A stretch of 64,000 bases of DNA from SIG480 sp045539475 (GTDB taxonomy: Bacteria > Bacillota > Clostridia > Oscillospirales > JAAYXM01): NCBI GenBank assembly GCA_045539475.1, contig JAZQFJ010000063.1, positions 1-64,000 on the forward strand. Reading direction: 5' to 3'. Shown here piece after piece: positions 1-8,466 of the stretch (positions are counted from its first letter, which is position 1; the number at the start of each line of letters is the position of its first letter). The translations under genes were made by a program, and so were the position numbers. The notes under the pieces were generated by a model, which saw only the letters and a list, made by a program, of their open reading frames with translations, was not told the origin of the DNA and did no database searches.

Positions 1-1
1 T

Positions 2-853
2 ACTTTGGGAAATTACAAGAAAAGCCTGACATCCGACACAAATCCGTTTATAGATGAAAACCGCTGGGGGAAGTTTCTTGATAAAATCACAGTAGATTTC
101 TGGAATGTAATTGAAGAAGAAAAAACGACTCACTTTATAAACTACGCACACCGAGGTGCAAGTGAATATGTTCCGGAGAATACATTCCTCGCGTTTTACA
201 CCGGAGTGTATATGGGTGCAAACGGAATTGAAACGGATGTCCACGTTACAAAGGACGGAGTAGCTGTTCTTTTCCACGATGATACGCTTGACCGCGTAAC
301 GGGCGTGAGCGGAACAGTAGAGGAAAAGACATACGCAGAGCTACAGGAGCTGTTCGTAACGAAAAATGAATTTTCCGACAAGATAGTAAAGTTTGAGGAT
401 TTCCTTGACCGTTTTTCATTCAGAGACCTGACATTTGCGATTGAGCTTAAGCAAAAAGGTACGGCAAAGCAGGTTGCGGATATTATAAGAAAATATAAGA
501 TTGAGGATAAGGTTGTTATAACCTCTTTTGATTTTGAATCAATATGCGATATACGCAAGTATGCACCTGAAATGAAAATCGGATATCTCACAAGGGAAGT
601 TACGGATGAGATTCTTGAAGAAATGAAGAAGCTTGATATGAGTGAGATTTGTCCGCATTCAAGCATCGTGAACGAAGAGAATGTGAGTAAGTGGCATTCG
701 GAGGGCTTCAATGTCAGAGCTTGGGGCATATCTGATGAAGAGATTATGAAAAAGGTATATGATGCAGGCGCAGACGGAATGACGGTTAATTTCCCTGATA
801 AGCTTACGGAATACATAACTTCACGTACTTCGCCCGATAAAGCTGATGTATAA
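2..853 (+). CDS. Glycerophosphodiester phosphodiesterase family protein (5' end cut by window)
   Basis: GDPD-family TIM-barrel hydrolases cleave glycerophosphodiesters to sn-glycerol-3-phosphate and an alcohol. The catalytic signature is visible: HRGAS followed by PENT about 50 residues in, then an ETDVH metal-binding stretch and FHDDTLDR. Later strands carry FAIELK and end in VRAWGISDEE and GADGMTVNFP, typical of the family C-terminus. No signal peptide is seen, so it is probably cytoplasmic, but the frame is open to the window edge. A TTG at position 5 could serve as start, so whether the 282 visible residues are complete cannot be decided. It faces the next operon tail-to-tail across a strong hairpin. 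The GDPD assignment is firm; the substrate is unknown. Confidence 0.88.
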   Translation, partial: TLGNYKKSLTSDTNPFIDENRWGKFLDKITVDFWNVIEEEKTTHFINYAHRGASEYVPENTFLAFYTGVYMGANGIETDVHVTKDGVAVLFHDDTLDRVTGVSGTVEEKTYAELQELFVTKNEFSDKIVKFEDFLDRFSFRDLTFAIELKQKGTAKQVADIIRKYKIEDKVVITSFDFESICDIRKYAPEMKIGYLTREVTDEILEEMKKLDMSEICPHSSIVNEENVSKWHSEGFNVRAWGISDEEIMKKVYDAGADGMTVNFPDKLTEYITSRTSPDKADV

Positions 854-928
854 CGTAATTAAAACAATTTATACCCGCAAAACGATATTTGTGTGATAAC
901 GTATATCGAAAGATTATCCAACCAAATA

Positions 929-972
929 AAACACACACCGGACAGATGACGCGTCATCTGTCCAGTGTGTTT
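929..972. terminator. Bidirectional intrinsic terminator
   Basis: An inverted repeat lies between two convergent genes. The inner stem GGACAGATGAC / GTCATCTGTCC (11 bp) is stacked, after a small bulge, on AAACACAC / GTGTGTTT, so A-rich and T-rich flanks are present on both strands. It fits termination of the GDPD gene on plus and of the dgt-to-FUSC operon on minus. Confidence 0.85.
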
Positions 973-993
973 ATGTAATTCGTTATTGTATTT

Positions 994-1554
994 TTACTTT
1001 GCGGCGTCTTCTTTGACTTTTTCGGGTTTTCTGAGATGCAGAGCACAGAGAATTTTCACAAGGCGTTCTCTCGGGAAGAAGTGGTTTATGAGAAGTGCCA
1101 CGATAACACCGATTGCCGTGTCGAGCATACGGTTGAGGGAGTACGGGATATATGCCGCAGCATCGTTCTGCGTGAAGAGAATGATGCTGAGGACAACTCC
1201 GCCCGGCTGAATGCCGCCCGGCCAACGGAAAAACTGGCAGGCTACAATCAATGCAATAACGCCGACAAAGAGAAAAGGCATCATAAGAAGTCCGACTTCT
1301 CCGTCAGGACAGAAAACAAGATAAAGACGGAAGAGAAGCATACCGATAAAGCCACCTATAATCGTGCCGAAGAGGCGGTTGCCGCCGTTGAGCCACGAAT
1401 CGCCCATATCATATCCGGTGCCGAATATTGCGCCGATGCAGGCAAAGGTCGGGTTACGGTCGATAAACAGATATACAAAGGCGCAAAGCGTTGCGGCGAT
1501 TGCTGTTTTTATGTTGCGCATACCTATGCGGAATTTGAAAGGTTTTTTACTCAT
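994..1554 (-). CDS. FUSC / aromatic-acid-exporter family membrane protein (short)
   Basis: The protein is 186 aa with four to five hydrophobic segments. It begins with the RIGMRNIKTAIAATLC pattern that opens FUSC/ArAE (DUF939-like) proteins and carries the family-style GNRLFGTIIGG and NRMLDTAIGVIVALLIN stretches. It probably lies in the cytoplasmic membrane; relatives are proposed to export aromatic or other organic acids, and the substrate here is unknown. Many family members have an additional cytoplasmic C-terminal half. This one stops soon after the last membrane segment in a Lys/Glu-rich tail, so it may be a single-module version that oligomerises. It is the last gene of the minus-strand run from dgt, 11 nt after tatD, and ends just before the bidirectional terminator. 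Confidence 0.75.
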   Translation of the reverse strand: MSKKPFKFRIGMRNIKTAIAATLCAFVYLFIDRNPTFACIGAIFGTGYDMGDSWLNGGNRLFGTIIGGFIGMLLFRLYLVFCPDGEVGLLMMPFLFVGVIALIVACQFFRWPGGIQPGGVVLSIILFTQNDAAAYIPYSLNRMLDTAIGVIVALLINHFFPRERLVKILCALHLRKPEKVKEDAAK

Positions 1555-1565
1555 GATTTATCCTC

Positions 1566-2330
1566 TTATTCTTTGATGTTAAAAAATTCAAGTGCATTTT
1601 CGGTAGTTATTTTGCCGACATCTTCCGGTGTTACATTCCAGAGCTCTGCAATTTTTGCAGCGATATATGGAATATATCCCGGATGATTGCGCTTTCCGCG
1701 GTACGGCACGGGCGCCATATACGGGCAGTCTGTTTCAAGCATTATCCTGTCGTGAGGTACGGTAGACAGAACCTCGTGAGAGTGGCGCGCGTTTTTAAAA
1801 GTGACTGCGCCGCCGAATGAAAAGTAATATCCCCGTTTCGTAAGCTCGCGCGCATATTCCGCACTGCCGGAAAAGCAGTGATAGACAACGCGCAGCGACG
1901 GAAATTCTTTAAGAATTTCCAATGTGTCGCGGTGAGCTTCTCTGTCGTGAACGACAAGAGGGAGACAAAGCCTTTCCGCGAGAGCCGCCTGTTTGCGAAA
2001 GACACTTTTCTGGATTTCTCGCGGGACATCATCCCAATAGTAGTCAAGCCCGACTTCGCCTATGGCAACGATGTTTTTCTCACGTGACAGCTCCTCGATT
2101 TTTTTAAGGTCATCCTCACAAAAACGGTCTGCCGCTTCGGGGTGAATACCCACAGCGCCGTAAATGAAGTCATATTTTTTGCAGAGCCTGACAGTTTCAA
2201 GGCAGGAATCCATATCGCTTGACGCATTGAGAACTCGTGTTACGCCCGATTTTTTAAAAGAAGAAATGAGCTCGTCCCGGTCGGGGGCAAACTGCTCATC
2301 GTCAAGATGCGCATGTGTGTCAAAATACAT
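1566..2330 (-). CDS. tatD: TatD family metal-dependent hydrolase (DNase-like)
   Basis: A 254-aa TIM-barrel metal hydrolase at full family length. Visible ligand motifs in order are DTHAHLDD at the N-terminus, GEVGLDYYWD, VVHDREAH, VYHCFSG and ETDCPYMAP near residue 200. These are the classic TatD signatures. Characterised TatD proteins act as metal-dependent 3'-5' exonucleases or DNA-repair/quality-control nucleases in the cytoplasm. It lies 20 nt downstream of an amidohydrolase gene and upstream of the FUSC gene, at the end of the dgt-dnaG-rpoD run. The family assignment is firm; the in vivo substrate is not known. Confidence 0.92.
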   Translation of the reverse strand: MYFDTHAHLDDEQFAPDRDELISSFKKSGVTRVLNASSDMDSCLETVRLCKKYDFIYGAVGIHPEAADRFCEDDLKKIEELSREKNIVAIGEVGLDYYWDDVPREIQKSVFRKQAALAERLCLPLVVHDREAHRDTLEILKEFPSLRVVYHCFSGSAEYARELTKRGYYFSFGGAVTFKNARHSHEVLSTVPHDRIMLETDCPYMAPVPYRGKRNHPGYIPYIAAKIAELWNVTPEDVGKITTENALEFFNIKE

Positions 2331-2350
2331 ATCGTAATATTCCTTATAAA

Positions 2351-3139
2351 TTATACTGTTCCAAACATCGTTTCAAACGTTTTGCAGAGTATCTGCTCGT
2401 TCATTTCTTCTGTAAGCCCGAGATTAAGGAACTTAGAAAGCTCCTCGGCGGGTGTCCACATAGGAAAGTCCGAACCGAACATAAACTGCTCTGCACCGAA
2501 TTTGTCGATAAAGGCGAGTGCCTCATCCGGCTTCATCACCCAAAGCGAGCTTGATGTGTCGAAGTACAGGTTTTTATGCTTCGGATACTCCCATGCGTGC
2601 TCCCATTCGGAATATCCGCCGAAATGTGCGGCGATGCATTTAAGGTCAGGGAATTTTTCAAGCACGCGGATGAGCCTGCGCGGACCGGAAAAGTCATAAC
2701 GCTTATCACCGGTATGGAAAAGTACCGGAATTTTTTTGCGTTCCAGAAGCGCGTATGTAGGGAACATTTTTTCATCGTCTATTGCAAAGCGCTGAAAATC
2801 CGGATGATATTTTACGCCGTGCAGACCAAGCGCCTCTATTCGCTCTATTTCTTTCGCGCTGTCCTCTGTGTCCGGATGGAGAGTTGCAACTCCGAAAAAC
2901 TCCGGATATTTTTTGCATTTTTCCGCGATAAAATCGTTTATAGACTCGACCTGATGCGGAGTTGTTGCAGGGGAGCAGACGAGCGCACGGGAGATGCCTG
3001 CCTCAGAAAGCTTTTCCGAAAGGGTATGTGCCATTCCGTCATGGTGCATCGTAACCCCGTAGAATTCCCCTGTTGCACCGCTGGCTTTGAGTGCGATTTT
3101 CTGAGGAAAGATATGTGCGTGGGAATCTGTTATTTTCAC
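2351..3139 (-). CDS. Amidohydrolase family protein (TIM-barrel, amidohydro_2 type)
   Basis: 262 aa. Starts with ITDSHAHIFP (metal-binding HxH), followed by GVKYHPDFQ, a histidine in VLFHTGD, AAHFGG and FMFGSDFPMW with the final aspartate. This pattern matches the amidohydrolase_2 group of metal-dependent hydrolases and decarboxylases (ACMSD-like fold). The reaction cannot be told from sequence. It sits between rpoD (33 nt upstream) and tatD (20 nt downstream), both on the same strand, so co-transcription is likely. No signal peptide is seen. A cytoplasmic hydrolase of unknown substrate is the safest call. Confidence 0.8.
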   Translation of the reverse strand: MKITDSHAHIFPQKIALKASGATGEFYGVTMHHDGMAHTLSEKLSEAGISRALVCSPATTPHQVESINDFIAEKCKKYPEFFGVATLHPDTEDSAKEIERIEALGLHGVKYHPDFQRFAIDDEKMFPTYALLERKKIPVLFHTGDKRYDFSGPRRLIRVLEKFPDLKCIAAHFGGYSEWEHAWEYPKHKNLYFDTSSSLWVMKPDEALAFIDKFGAEQFMFGSDFPMWTPAEELSKFLNLGLTEEMNEQILCKTFETMFGTV

Positions 3140-3171
3140 TTTGAATTCGACCTTTCGTAATTAAAAACGGA

Positions 3172-4326
3172 TTAGCTGAGAAAATCCTTAAGCATTTTGG
3201 AACGACTGGGATGGCGGAGCTTACGCAGCGCCTTTGCCTCAATCTGACGTATACGCTCACGCGTGACGTTGAACTCCTTGCCCACTTCCTCAAGTGTGCG
3301 TGTTCTGCCGTCCTCGATGCCGAAGCGGAGCTTGAGCACCTTCTCCTCACGCGGAGTGAGCGTACCGAGAACATCGACAAGCTGCTCGCGCAAAAGGGTG
3401 AAGGAGGCTGCCTCTGCCGGCTCCTGTGCATCCTCTGCCGGTATGAAATCGCCGAGGTGCGAATCTTCCTCTTCACCGATAGGTGTTTCAAGAGATACCG
3501 GCTCCTGCGCAATTTTAAGGATATCACGGACTCTGTGTACGGGAATTTGCATTTCTCTTGCAATTTCTTCAGGCGACGGATCGTGACCGAGCTCCTGAAG
3601 AAGCTGGCGTGATACGCGGATAACCTTGTTTATTGTTTCTACCATATGAACCGGGATACGGATTGTACGCGCCTGGTCGGCAATAGCACGGGTGATAGCC
3701 TGGCGAATCCACCAGGTTGCGTATGTTGAGAATTTATAACCCTTTGTGTGGTCAAACTTCTCAACAGCTTTAATAAGGCCGAGATTGCCTTCCTGAATAA
3801 GGTCAAGGAAAAGCATTCCGCGCCCTACATAGCGTTTTGCAATGGAAACAACAAGGCGGAGATTTGCCTCTGCAAGGCGCACCTTTGCCTTTTCGTCGCC
3901 CTGTGCCATACGGTCAGCAAGCTCAACCTCTTCATCCGGAGAGAGAAGGTCAACCTTACCTATTTCTTTCAGATAAATACGGACGTGGTCATCAATTGAA
4001 AGACCTTCCATAAGTGCTGCACTGTCAACAAGCTCTTCTTCCGGAATTTCTTCGATATCGTCAAGGTCCTCAGGAATATCCTCAAGAAAATCATCTTCGG
4101 GAGGAAGATCCTGGATGAATTCCTCGAGCGGAAGCTCAATCCCAAGGTGTTCAAGCGTATCATAGAGCTTCTCGATCTGGTCGGAGTTCATTTCAAGCTC
4201 TGCGGCAACATCCATAAGCTCTTTCTGTGAGAGCTTTCCGCGCTTTTTACCTGTTTCGATAAGTTCGCGGAGAATTTGCTTTTTTTCCTGCGCGGTTGTT
4301 ACTTTTTCGTTATTTTCCTTATCCAT
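3172..4326 (-). CDS. rpoD: Primary RNA polymerase sigma factor RpoD/SigA
   Basis: 384 aa, the usual length for a Firmicute housekeeping sigma factor. Region 1.1-like N-terminus (about 10-60) is followed by an acidic linker with many D/E. Region 1.2/2 includes DHVRIYLKEIG, ANLRLVVSIAKRY, LDLIQEGNLGLIKAVEKFD and TYATWWIRQAI (recognition of the -10 element). Region 3 follows, then region 4 with TLTPREEKVLKLRFG and EVGKEFNVTRERIRQIEAKALRKLR, the -35-binding helix-turn-helix. It starts 8 nt inside the end of dnaG, the classic dnaG-rpoD order, which implies translational coupling. The TTGACA/TATAAT promoters found elsewhere in the window fit its expected specificity. Confidence 0.97.
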   Translation of the reverse strand: MDKENNEKVTTAQEKKQILRELIETGKKRGKLSQKELMDVAAELEMNSDQIEKLYDTLEHLGIELPLEEFIQDLPPEDDFLEDIPEDLDDIEEIPEEELVDSAALMEGLSIDDHVRIYLKEIGKVDLLSPDEEVELADRMAQGDEKAKVRLAEANLRLVVSIAKRYVGRGMLFLDLIQEGNLGLIKAVEKFDHTKGYKFSTYATWWIRQAITRAIADQARTIRIPVHMVETINKVIRVSRQLLQELGHDPSPEEIAREMQIPVHRVRDILKIAQEPVSLETPIGEEEDSHLGDFIPAEDAQEPAEAASFTLLREQLVDVLGTLTPREEKVLKLRFGIEDGRTRTLEEVGKEFNVTRERIRQIEAKALRKLRHPSRSKMLKDFLS

Positions 4327-6070
4327 TGTTTAACCCCTTCTTTTTTCTGTAGTATTCTGCGGCGGCGAGAATAGCCTCATCACTTAGCTTTCCCTCACCT
4401 TTTATGTTTTCGCCCTGGATTATGTCAATGTAGTCATCTGCCGCGTCCGCGCTTTTTTCTGCATTGCGGGCAAGCACGGCGGCAAGATGCGCGTTTTCGC
4501 TTTCCGAAAAGGTTTCGGAAAAAACGCTCATATCCGTTTCCCGCCCCTCGCGAGTGCGTGCGCAGACAATATCGAATGCACGTCCGAGCAGCGGCGAAGA
4601 AAACATACTTCCTGAAATGCGTTCTGAAACTCCGGAGCAGAGCTTTGTGTCTGACATACACACAGTCAGCAGTGCTTCTTCAGCGATTGCCGAGTGTGGG
4701 TTTGTATACCGCTCTGAGCGTTCGCGCGGCATAATTGAGCTTACGGGATCGAGAATTTTTCTTTCCGCCTCGCGCTTTTTCTCACGTATCAGCCGTTTCC
4801 GTTCGCGTTCTGCCTCCTGAAGGATAGCGTCACGTGTGACGTTAGTTTCCTGTGCAACGCGCCCTGCGTAAATTTCGCGCTCGATTGCGCTTTGCATTCG
4901 TGCAAGCTGATTGACCGCAGACTTGATGTATGCCACCCTCTGTTTATCATCGGAGAGATCCAGCTCCTGACGCGCTGCTGCAAGGCGGTATTCCGCGGCA
5001 GGAAGCGCGTTTTCTATAAGCTTTGCATACTTTTCCCGACCGAATTTTTTTATAAACTCGTCCGGGTCTTTAGCACCGTTCATAACAATTACACGGACAT
5101 CCAACCCCGCTATTTTCAGGATATCAATCGCGCGCTCCGTTGCGGCGCGGCCGGCTTTGTCAGAGTCATACGCTATGACAACACGGCTTTTATATTTTGA
5201 AATAAGATGAGCCTGTTCATCCGTAAGTGCGGTGCCGAGAGATGCAACGGCACTGTCAAAGCCCGCCTGATGCAGGGCAATAACGTCCATATATCCTTCG
5301 GCAAGAATCATATACTCTGCCCGGCCTGACTTAGCTATGTTCAAAGCATACAGATTTTTTCTTTTGTTAAAAACGGAGGATTCGGGAGAATTTAAGTATT
5401 TCGGTTCTCCGTCACCCATAATGCGTCCACCGAAGCCGATAACCGTTCCGCGGACATTTATTATCGGGAACATCGCACGATCCCTGAAGCGATCATACAC
5501 TCTGCCTTTTTCATTGGTAATTATAAGTCCTGCCTCAAGAAGCTCTGCCTTTGTGTATCCCTTCGCGGTGAGCGTATCTAAAAGTCCGGTCCATGCATCC
5601 GGAGAATATCCGAGCCCAAAGCGCGTTATTGTTGCGGGAGAGAGGCCGCGCCCGAGAAGATATCCTCTTGCATCTGCGCCTTTATCTTCGCGCAGCTTTT
5701 CGTGGAAAAAGCGCGCAGCATCGCGGCATGCTTCTTCCGCACGGCGGCGAAGGTTCCGCTCACCTGCACCGTAGTCAGACTGCGGAATTTCCATTCCTGC
5801 CCATTCGGCAAGCTTTGCCACGGCATCCGGAAAATCCAGATTTTCTATTTTCATAACAAAGGAAATAACATCTCCGCCTGCGCCGCAGCCGAAGCAGTGA
5901 AAAAACTGCTTGTCCGACGACACATGAAACGACGGTGTTTTTTCGTTGTGGAACGGGCACAGCCCGAGGTTTCCTGAGCCGCGACGTGAGAGGGATACAT
6001 ATCGCGATACAACGGAAACAATATCGCTTCGGGCGAGAAGCTCGTCCATAAATTCGCGCGGAAACGCCAC
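4319..6070 (-). CDS. dnaG: DNA primase DnaG
   Basis: 583 aa. Synthesises RNA primers at the replication fork with the replicative helicase. The CHC2 zinc-binding domain is visible with C38, H41, C59 and C62 (CPFHNEKTPSFH ... FFHCFGCGAGGD). The catalytic core follows with YLLGRGLS, the RIMFP/FGGRIMGDGEPKYLNSPE segment and TOPRIM motifs ILAEGYMDVIAL and IAYDSDKAG. The C-terminal part (after about residue 430) is a variable helicase-interaction region. The start is a GTG: an AGGAAG ribosome site lies about ten bases upstream. Its 3' end overlaps rpoD by 8 nt, and it lies 42 nt downstream of the dgt-like gene. Confidence 0.96.
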   Translation of the reverse strand: MAFPREFMDELLARSDIVSVVSRYVSLSRRGSGNLGLCPFHNEKTPSFHVSSDKQFFHCFGCGAGGDVISFVMKIENLDFPDAVAKLAEWAGMEIPQSDYGAGERNLRRRAEEACRDAARFFHEKLREDKGADARGYLLGRGLSPATITRFGLGYSPDAWTGLLDTLTAKGYTKAELLEAGLIITNEKGRVYDRFRDRAMFPIINVRGTVIGFGGRIMGDGEPKYLNSPESSVFNKRKNLYALNIAKSGRAEYMILAEGYMDVIALHQAGFDSAVASLGTALTDEQAHLISKYKSRVVIAYDSDKAGRAATERAIDILKIAGLDVRVIVMNGAKDPDEFIKKFGREKYAKLIENALPAAEYRLAAARQELDLSDDKQRVAYIKSAVNQLARMQSAIEREIYAGRVAQETNVTRDAILQEAERERKRLIREKKREAERKILDPVSSIMPRERSERYTNPHSAIAEEALLTVCMSDTKLCSGVSERISGSMFSSPLLGRAFDIVCARTREGRETDMSVFSETFSESENAHLAAVLARNAEKSADAADDYIDIIQGENIKGEGKLSDEAILAAAEYYRKKKGLNNG

Positions 6071-6112
6071 AGTTTTTCACTTCCTTTCCTTATGTAGAAC
6101 AGTTTAGCCTCG

Positions 6113-7117
6113 CTATATATGACTCCAGGATATCGGCAGAAACAGCTCGCTATATTTGTTCAGCGCATATCTGTCTGTCATACACGCGATAAAGTCACAA
6201 ACTGCCGCTTCTGTTCCGTCCTCCTCTGCAATGAAACGGTATTCCTCGGGAAGACGGTCGATATCGCGGCTGTAATATTCATAAAGCTTAAAGATCATAC
6301 CACGGACCTTTTCTTCCTGACGGAGTGCGTAATCTGCACGGTAAACGCGCTCAAACATAAACGCGCGAAGACCCATCATCGCCTTGTGAACCTCATCGGA
6401 CATGAGAATGTCGCCTTTGCCCTCGCTTGCTGAGATTGTGTCGAGAACAAGTGTGTTTATGCGCTTGCTGTGGCGATGACCGAGAATATCTTTAAACTCG
6501 CCCGGAATGTCGCTTTCATGGAGCATCCCGCCGCGGCAGGCATCGTCAATGTCATGATTTATATATGCTATCCTGTCGGACAGCGCAACAACTTTCCCTT
6601 CAAGCGTTGCGGCTGTTTTCTCACCGCTGTGGCAGGCGATGCCGTTAAGAACCTCGTGCGTAAGATTCAGCCCGCGGCCGTTGCGCTCAATGCGCTCTGC
6701 AACGCGCACGCTTTGCAGATTGTGCGAAAATCTTCCGTCTGTGATAGCTGAAAGCTCGCGCTCACCGCCGTGACCAAAGGGAGTGTGGCCGAGATCATGT
6801 CCCATTGCAATTGCTTCGCACAGGTTTTCGTTAAGATGCAGTGCGCGTGCGATTGTCCGTGCAATGCCGGAGACCTCAAGGGTGTGAGTGAGACGGGTGC
6901 GGTAGTGGTCACCTTCAGGGGAGATAAACACCTGCGTTTTATGCTTTAAGCGACGGAAGGATTTGGAATGAATAATCCGATCGCGGTCACGCATAAAGCA
7001 GGTGCGGATATCGCACGGTTCCTCCGGGCGTTTTCTTCCGCTGCTGTTTTCAGACAGACACGCAAACTCGGAAAAGTCCCGCCTTTCGCGTTCTTCTTCA
7101 AGTTGGCGGATGTTCAT
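6113..7117 (-). CDS. dgt: Deoxyguanosinetriphosphate triphosphohydrolase-like protein (HD domain)
   Basis: 334 aa. HD-superfamily dNTPases remove triphosphate from dNTPs and help balance nucleotide pools. Visible motifs: FRRLKHKTQVF, THTLEVSGIARTIARAL (first metal histidine), then AIAMGHDLGHTPFGHGGE (the HD pair) and DRIAYINHDIDDA. It carries the short dGTPase-like type without extra domains. It heads the dnaG-rpoD run. Upstream on the minus strand a TATAAT at 7164-7169 is a possible -10 element, but no good -35 is seen at 17-18 bp, so the promoter is uncertain. Which dNTP is hydrolysed cannot be read from sequence. Confidence 0.9.
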   Translation of the reverse strand: MNIRQLEEERERRDFSEFACLSENSSGRKRPEEPCDIRTCFMRDRDRIIHSKSFRRLKHKTQVFISPEGDHYRTRLTHTLEVSGIARTIARALHLNENLCEAIAMGHDLGHTPFGHGGERELSAITDGRFSHNLQSVRVAERIERNGRGLNLTHEVLNGIACHSGEKTAATLEGKVVALSDRIAYINHDIDDACRGGMLHESDIPGEFKDILGHRHSKRINTLVLDTISASEGKGDILMSDEVHKAMMGLRAFMFERVYRADYALRQEEKVRGMIFKLYEYYSRDIDRLPEEYRFIAEEDGTEAAVCDFIACMTDRYALNKYSELFLPISWSHI

Positions 7118-7241
7118 AATGTCATCACCTCATAAGAGAAAATATCAATACCTCTGTATAAGTATTATACGCCGAATATTTTATTTTTCCTCTTTTTTTA
7201 CAAAAAATTTATAAAAAACAAAAAATATTTCGCAGAAGTCA

Positions 7242-7280
7242 AAAAATTGTATCGGGCGCAAACGCGGGTGCGCCCGATAC
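7242..7280 (-). terminator. Intrinsic terminator of the aromatic amino acid operon
   Basis: On the minus strand GTATCGGGCGCA and TGCGCCCGATAC form a perfect 12-bp stem with an 8-nt loop, followed by AATTTTTT. It begins 7 nt after the pheA stop, so it ends the aro transcript and insulates the dgt operon. Confidence 0.93.
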
Positions 7281-7286
7281 CCATTA

Positions 7287-8429
7287 TCACATAATTTCCG
7301 TGTAGCTTCCGAAGTATTTAAATCCGTCAAGGTCATCCTCAAGCTCGCATATAAGTTCAAAAAGCTCGGGAGAGTAAATGGAAGCACCTATGTCAAAATA
7401 GAACATGAATTCAAAATCAGAGCCGGGCTTCGGTCGGCTTTCAAGCTTCTCAAGATTTATTCCGAGAGCATTGAAGCGCGCCATAATGCGATAGAGAGAG
7501 CCGGGCTTATGCGGGATTTTCATCATAATGCTTGTCCTGTCTGCGCCGGGATAAATTTCAAGGTTTTTTGAAATACAGATAAAGCGCGTGTAGTTTCCTA
7601 TGTGGTCGCAAACGTTATCGTAAAGAGTTGCAAGGTCATAAAGCTCCGCGCATCCGGGAGAGGAGAGCGCCGCAATATCATCTCTGCCGCTTTCTGCGAC
7701 CATTCGCGCGGCGACGGCGGTGTTTTCACATACCGTAATCTTTATATCTTTATGTGCAGAAAGAAATTCACTGCACTGGTTTATAGCCTGCTCATGAGAA
7801 AAGATTTCTTTTATGCTGCTCATTTCCGCGCCGCGGCGTGCGAGCAGTGCATGGCCTACCTGAATACGCGCACTGCGAACTATATGGAACTTGAATTTTG
7901 CCATAAGGTCATAGATTTTATTGACCGAGCCGGCGGTACTGTTTTCAATCGGGAGCACGCCATAGCGGCAGAGCTTTTTGTCAACTGCACGGAAAACGTC
8001 TTCAAAGCTTCCGAAATACATTATGCTCGGGTTTTTAAAAAGCTTTTCACACGCAAGCTGTGAATACGCGCCCTCAACGCCCTGACAGGCAACAACGCTG
8101 CCCTGCGGAAAAAGCTTATCCGTGCCGTCAATTGCTGCCTGCATACGCTCCGCAAGCCCGCTTTTTCTGCCCATAAGCTTGCGCTGATACGAGCGCGAAA
8201 TATCGGTCATTGTGGAGTAAAGCACGCGCGTATAAGAGGAAAACTCCTCGCCTGCCATTTCTCCGACTTTTGAAAAAAGCTCACGTTCGCGTGCCGGGTC
8301 ATAAACCGGCAAATTGTTTTCACGCTTATATTGCCCGATTTTTGCTGCAGTTTCCATTCTTTCCCGGACAAGGGAAACGAGCTCCTTGTCTATTTTATCT
8401 ATATCCTTACGCAGTTCATTGATATCCAT
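7287..8429 (-). CDS. pheA: Bifunctional chorismate mutase / prephenate dehydratase (P-protein)
   Basis: Converts chorismate to prephenate and then to phenylpyruvate, the Phe branch. Domain order: AroQ-type chorismate mutase (about 1-85, INELRKDIDKIDKELVSLVRERM and KRENNLPVYDPARE), prephenate dehydratase (about 110-285, GVEGAYSQLA, LPIENSTAGSV, NYTRFI), and a C-terminal ACT domain (KPGSLYRIMARFNALGINL, ESRPKPG) that usually binds Phe for feedback inhibition. Two starts are possible. The ATG at 8438 has its AAGG only 2 nt away, so the ATG at 8429 (spacing about 11) is preferred, giving 380 aa. It is the last gene of the aro operon, so the leader-peptide attenuator upstream of aroF would also control it. 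Confidence 0.95.
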   Translation of the reverse strand: MDINELRKDIDKIDKELVSLVRERMETAAKIGQYKRENNLPVYDPARERELFSKVGEMAGEEFSSYTRVLYSTMTDISRSYQRKLMGRKSGLAERMQAAIDGTDKLFPQGSVVACQGVEGAYSQLACEKLFKNPSIMYFGSFEDVFRAVDKKLCRYGVLPIENSTAGSVNKIYDLMAKFKFHIVRSARIQVGHALLARRGAEMSSIKEIFSHEQAINQCSEFLSAHKDIKITVCENTAVAARMVAESGRDDIAALSSPGCAELYDLATLYDNVCDHIGNYTRFICISKNLEIYPGADRTSIMMKIPHKPGSLYRIMARFNALGINLEKLESRPKPGSDFEFMFYFDIGASIYSPELFELICELEDDLDGFKYFGSYTEIM

Positions 8430-8466
8430 TTTTATCATTTCCTTTCAGATTGTAATTCTGCATTTT

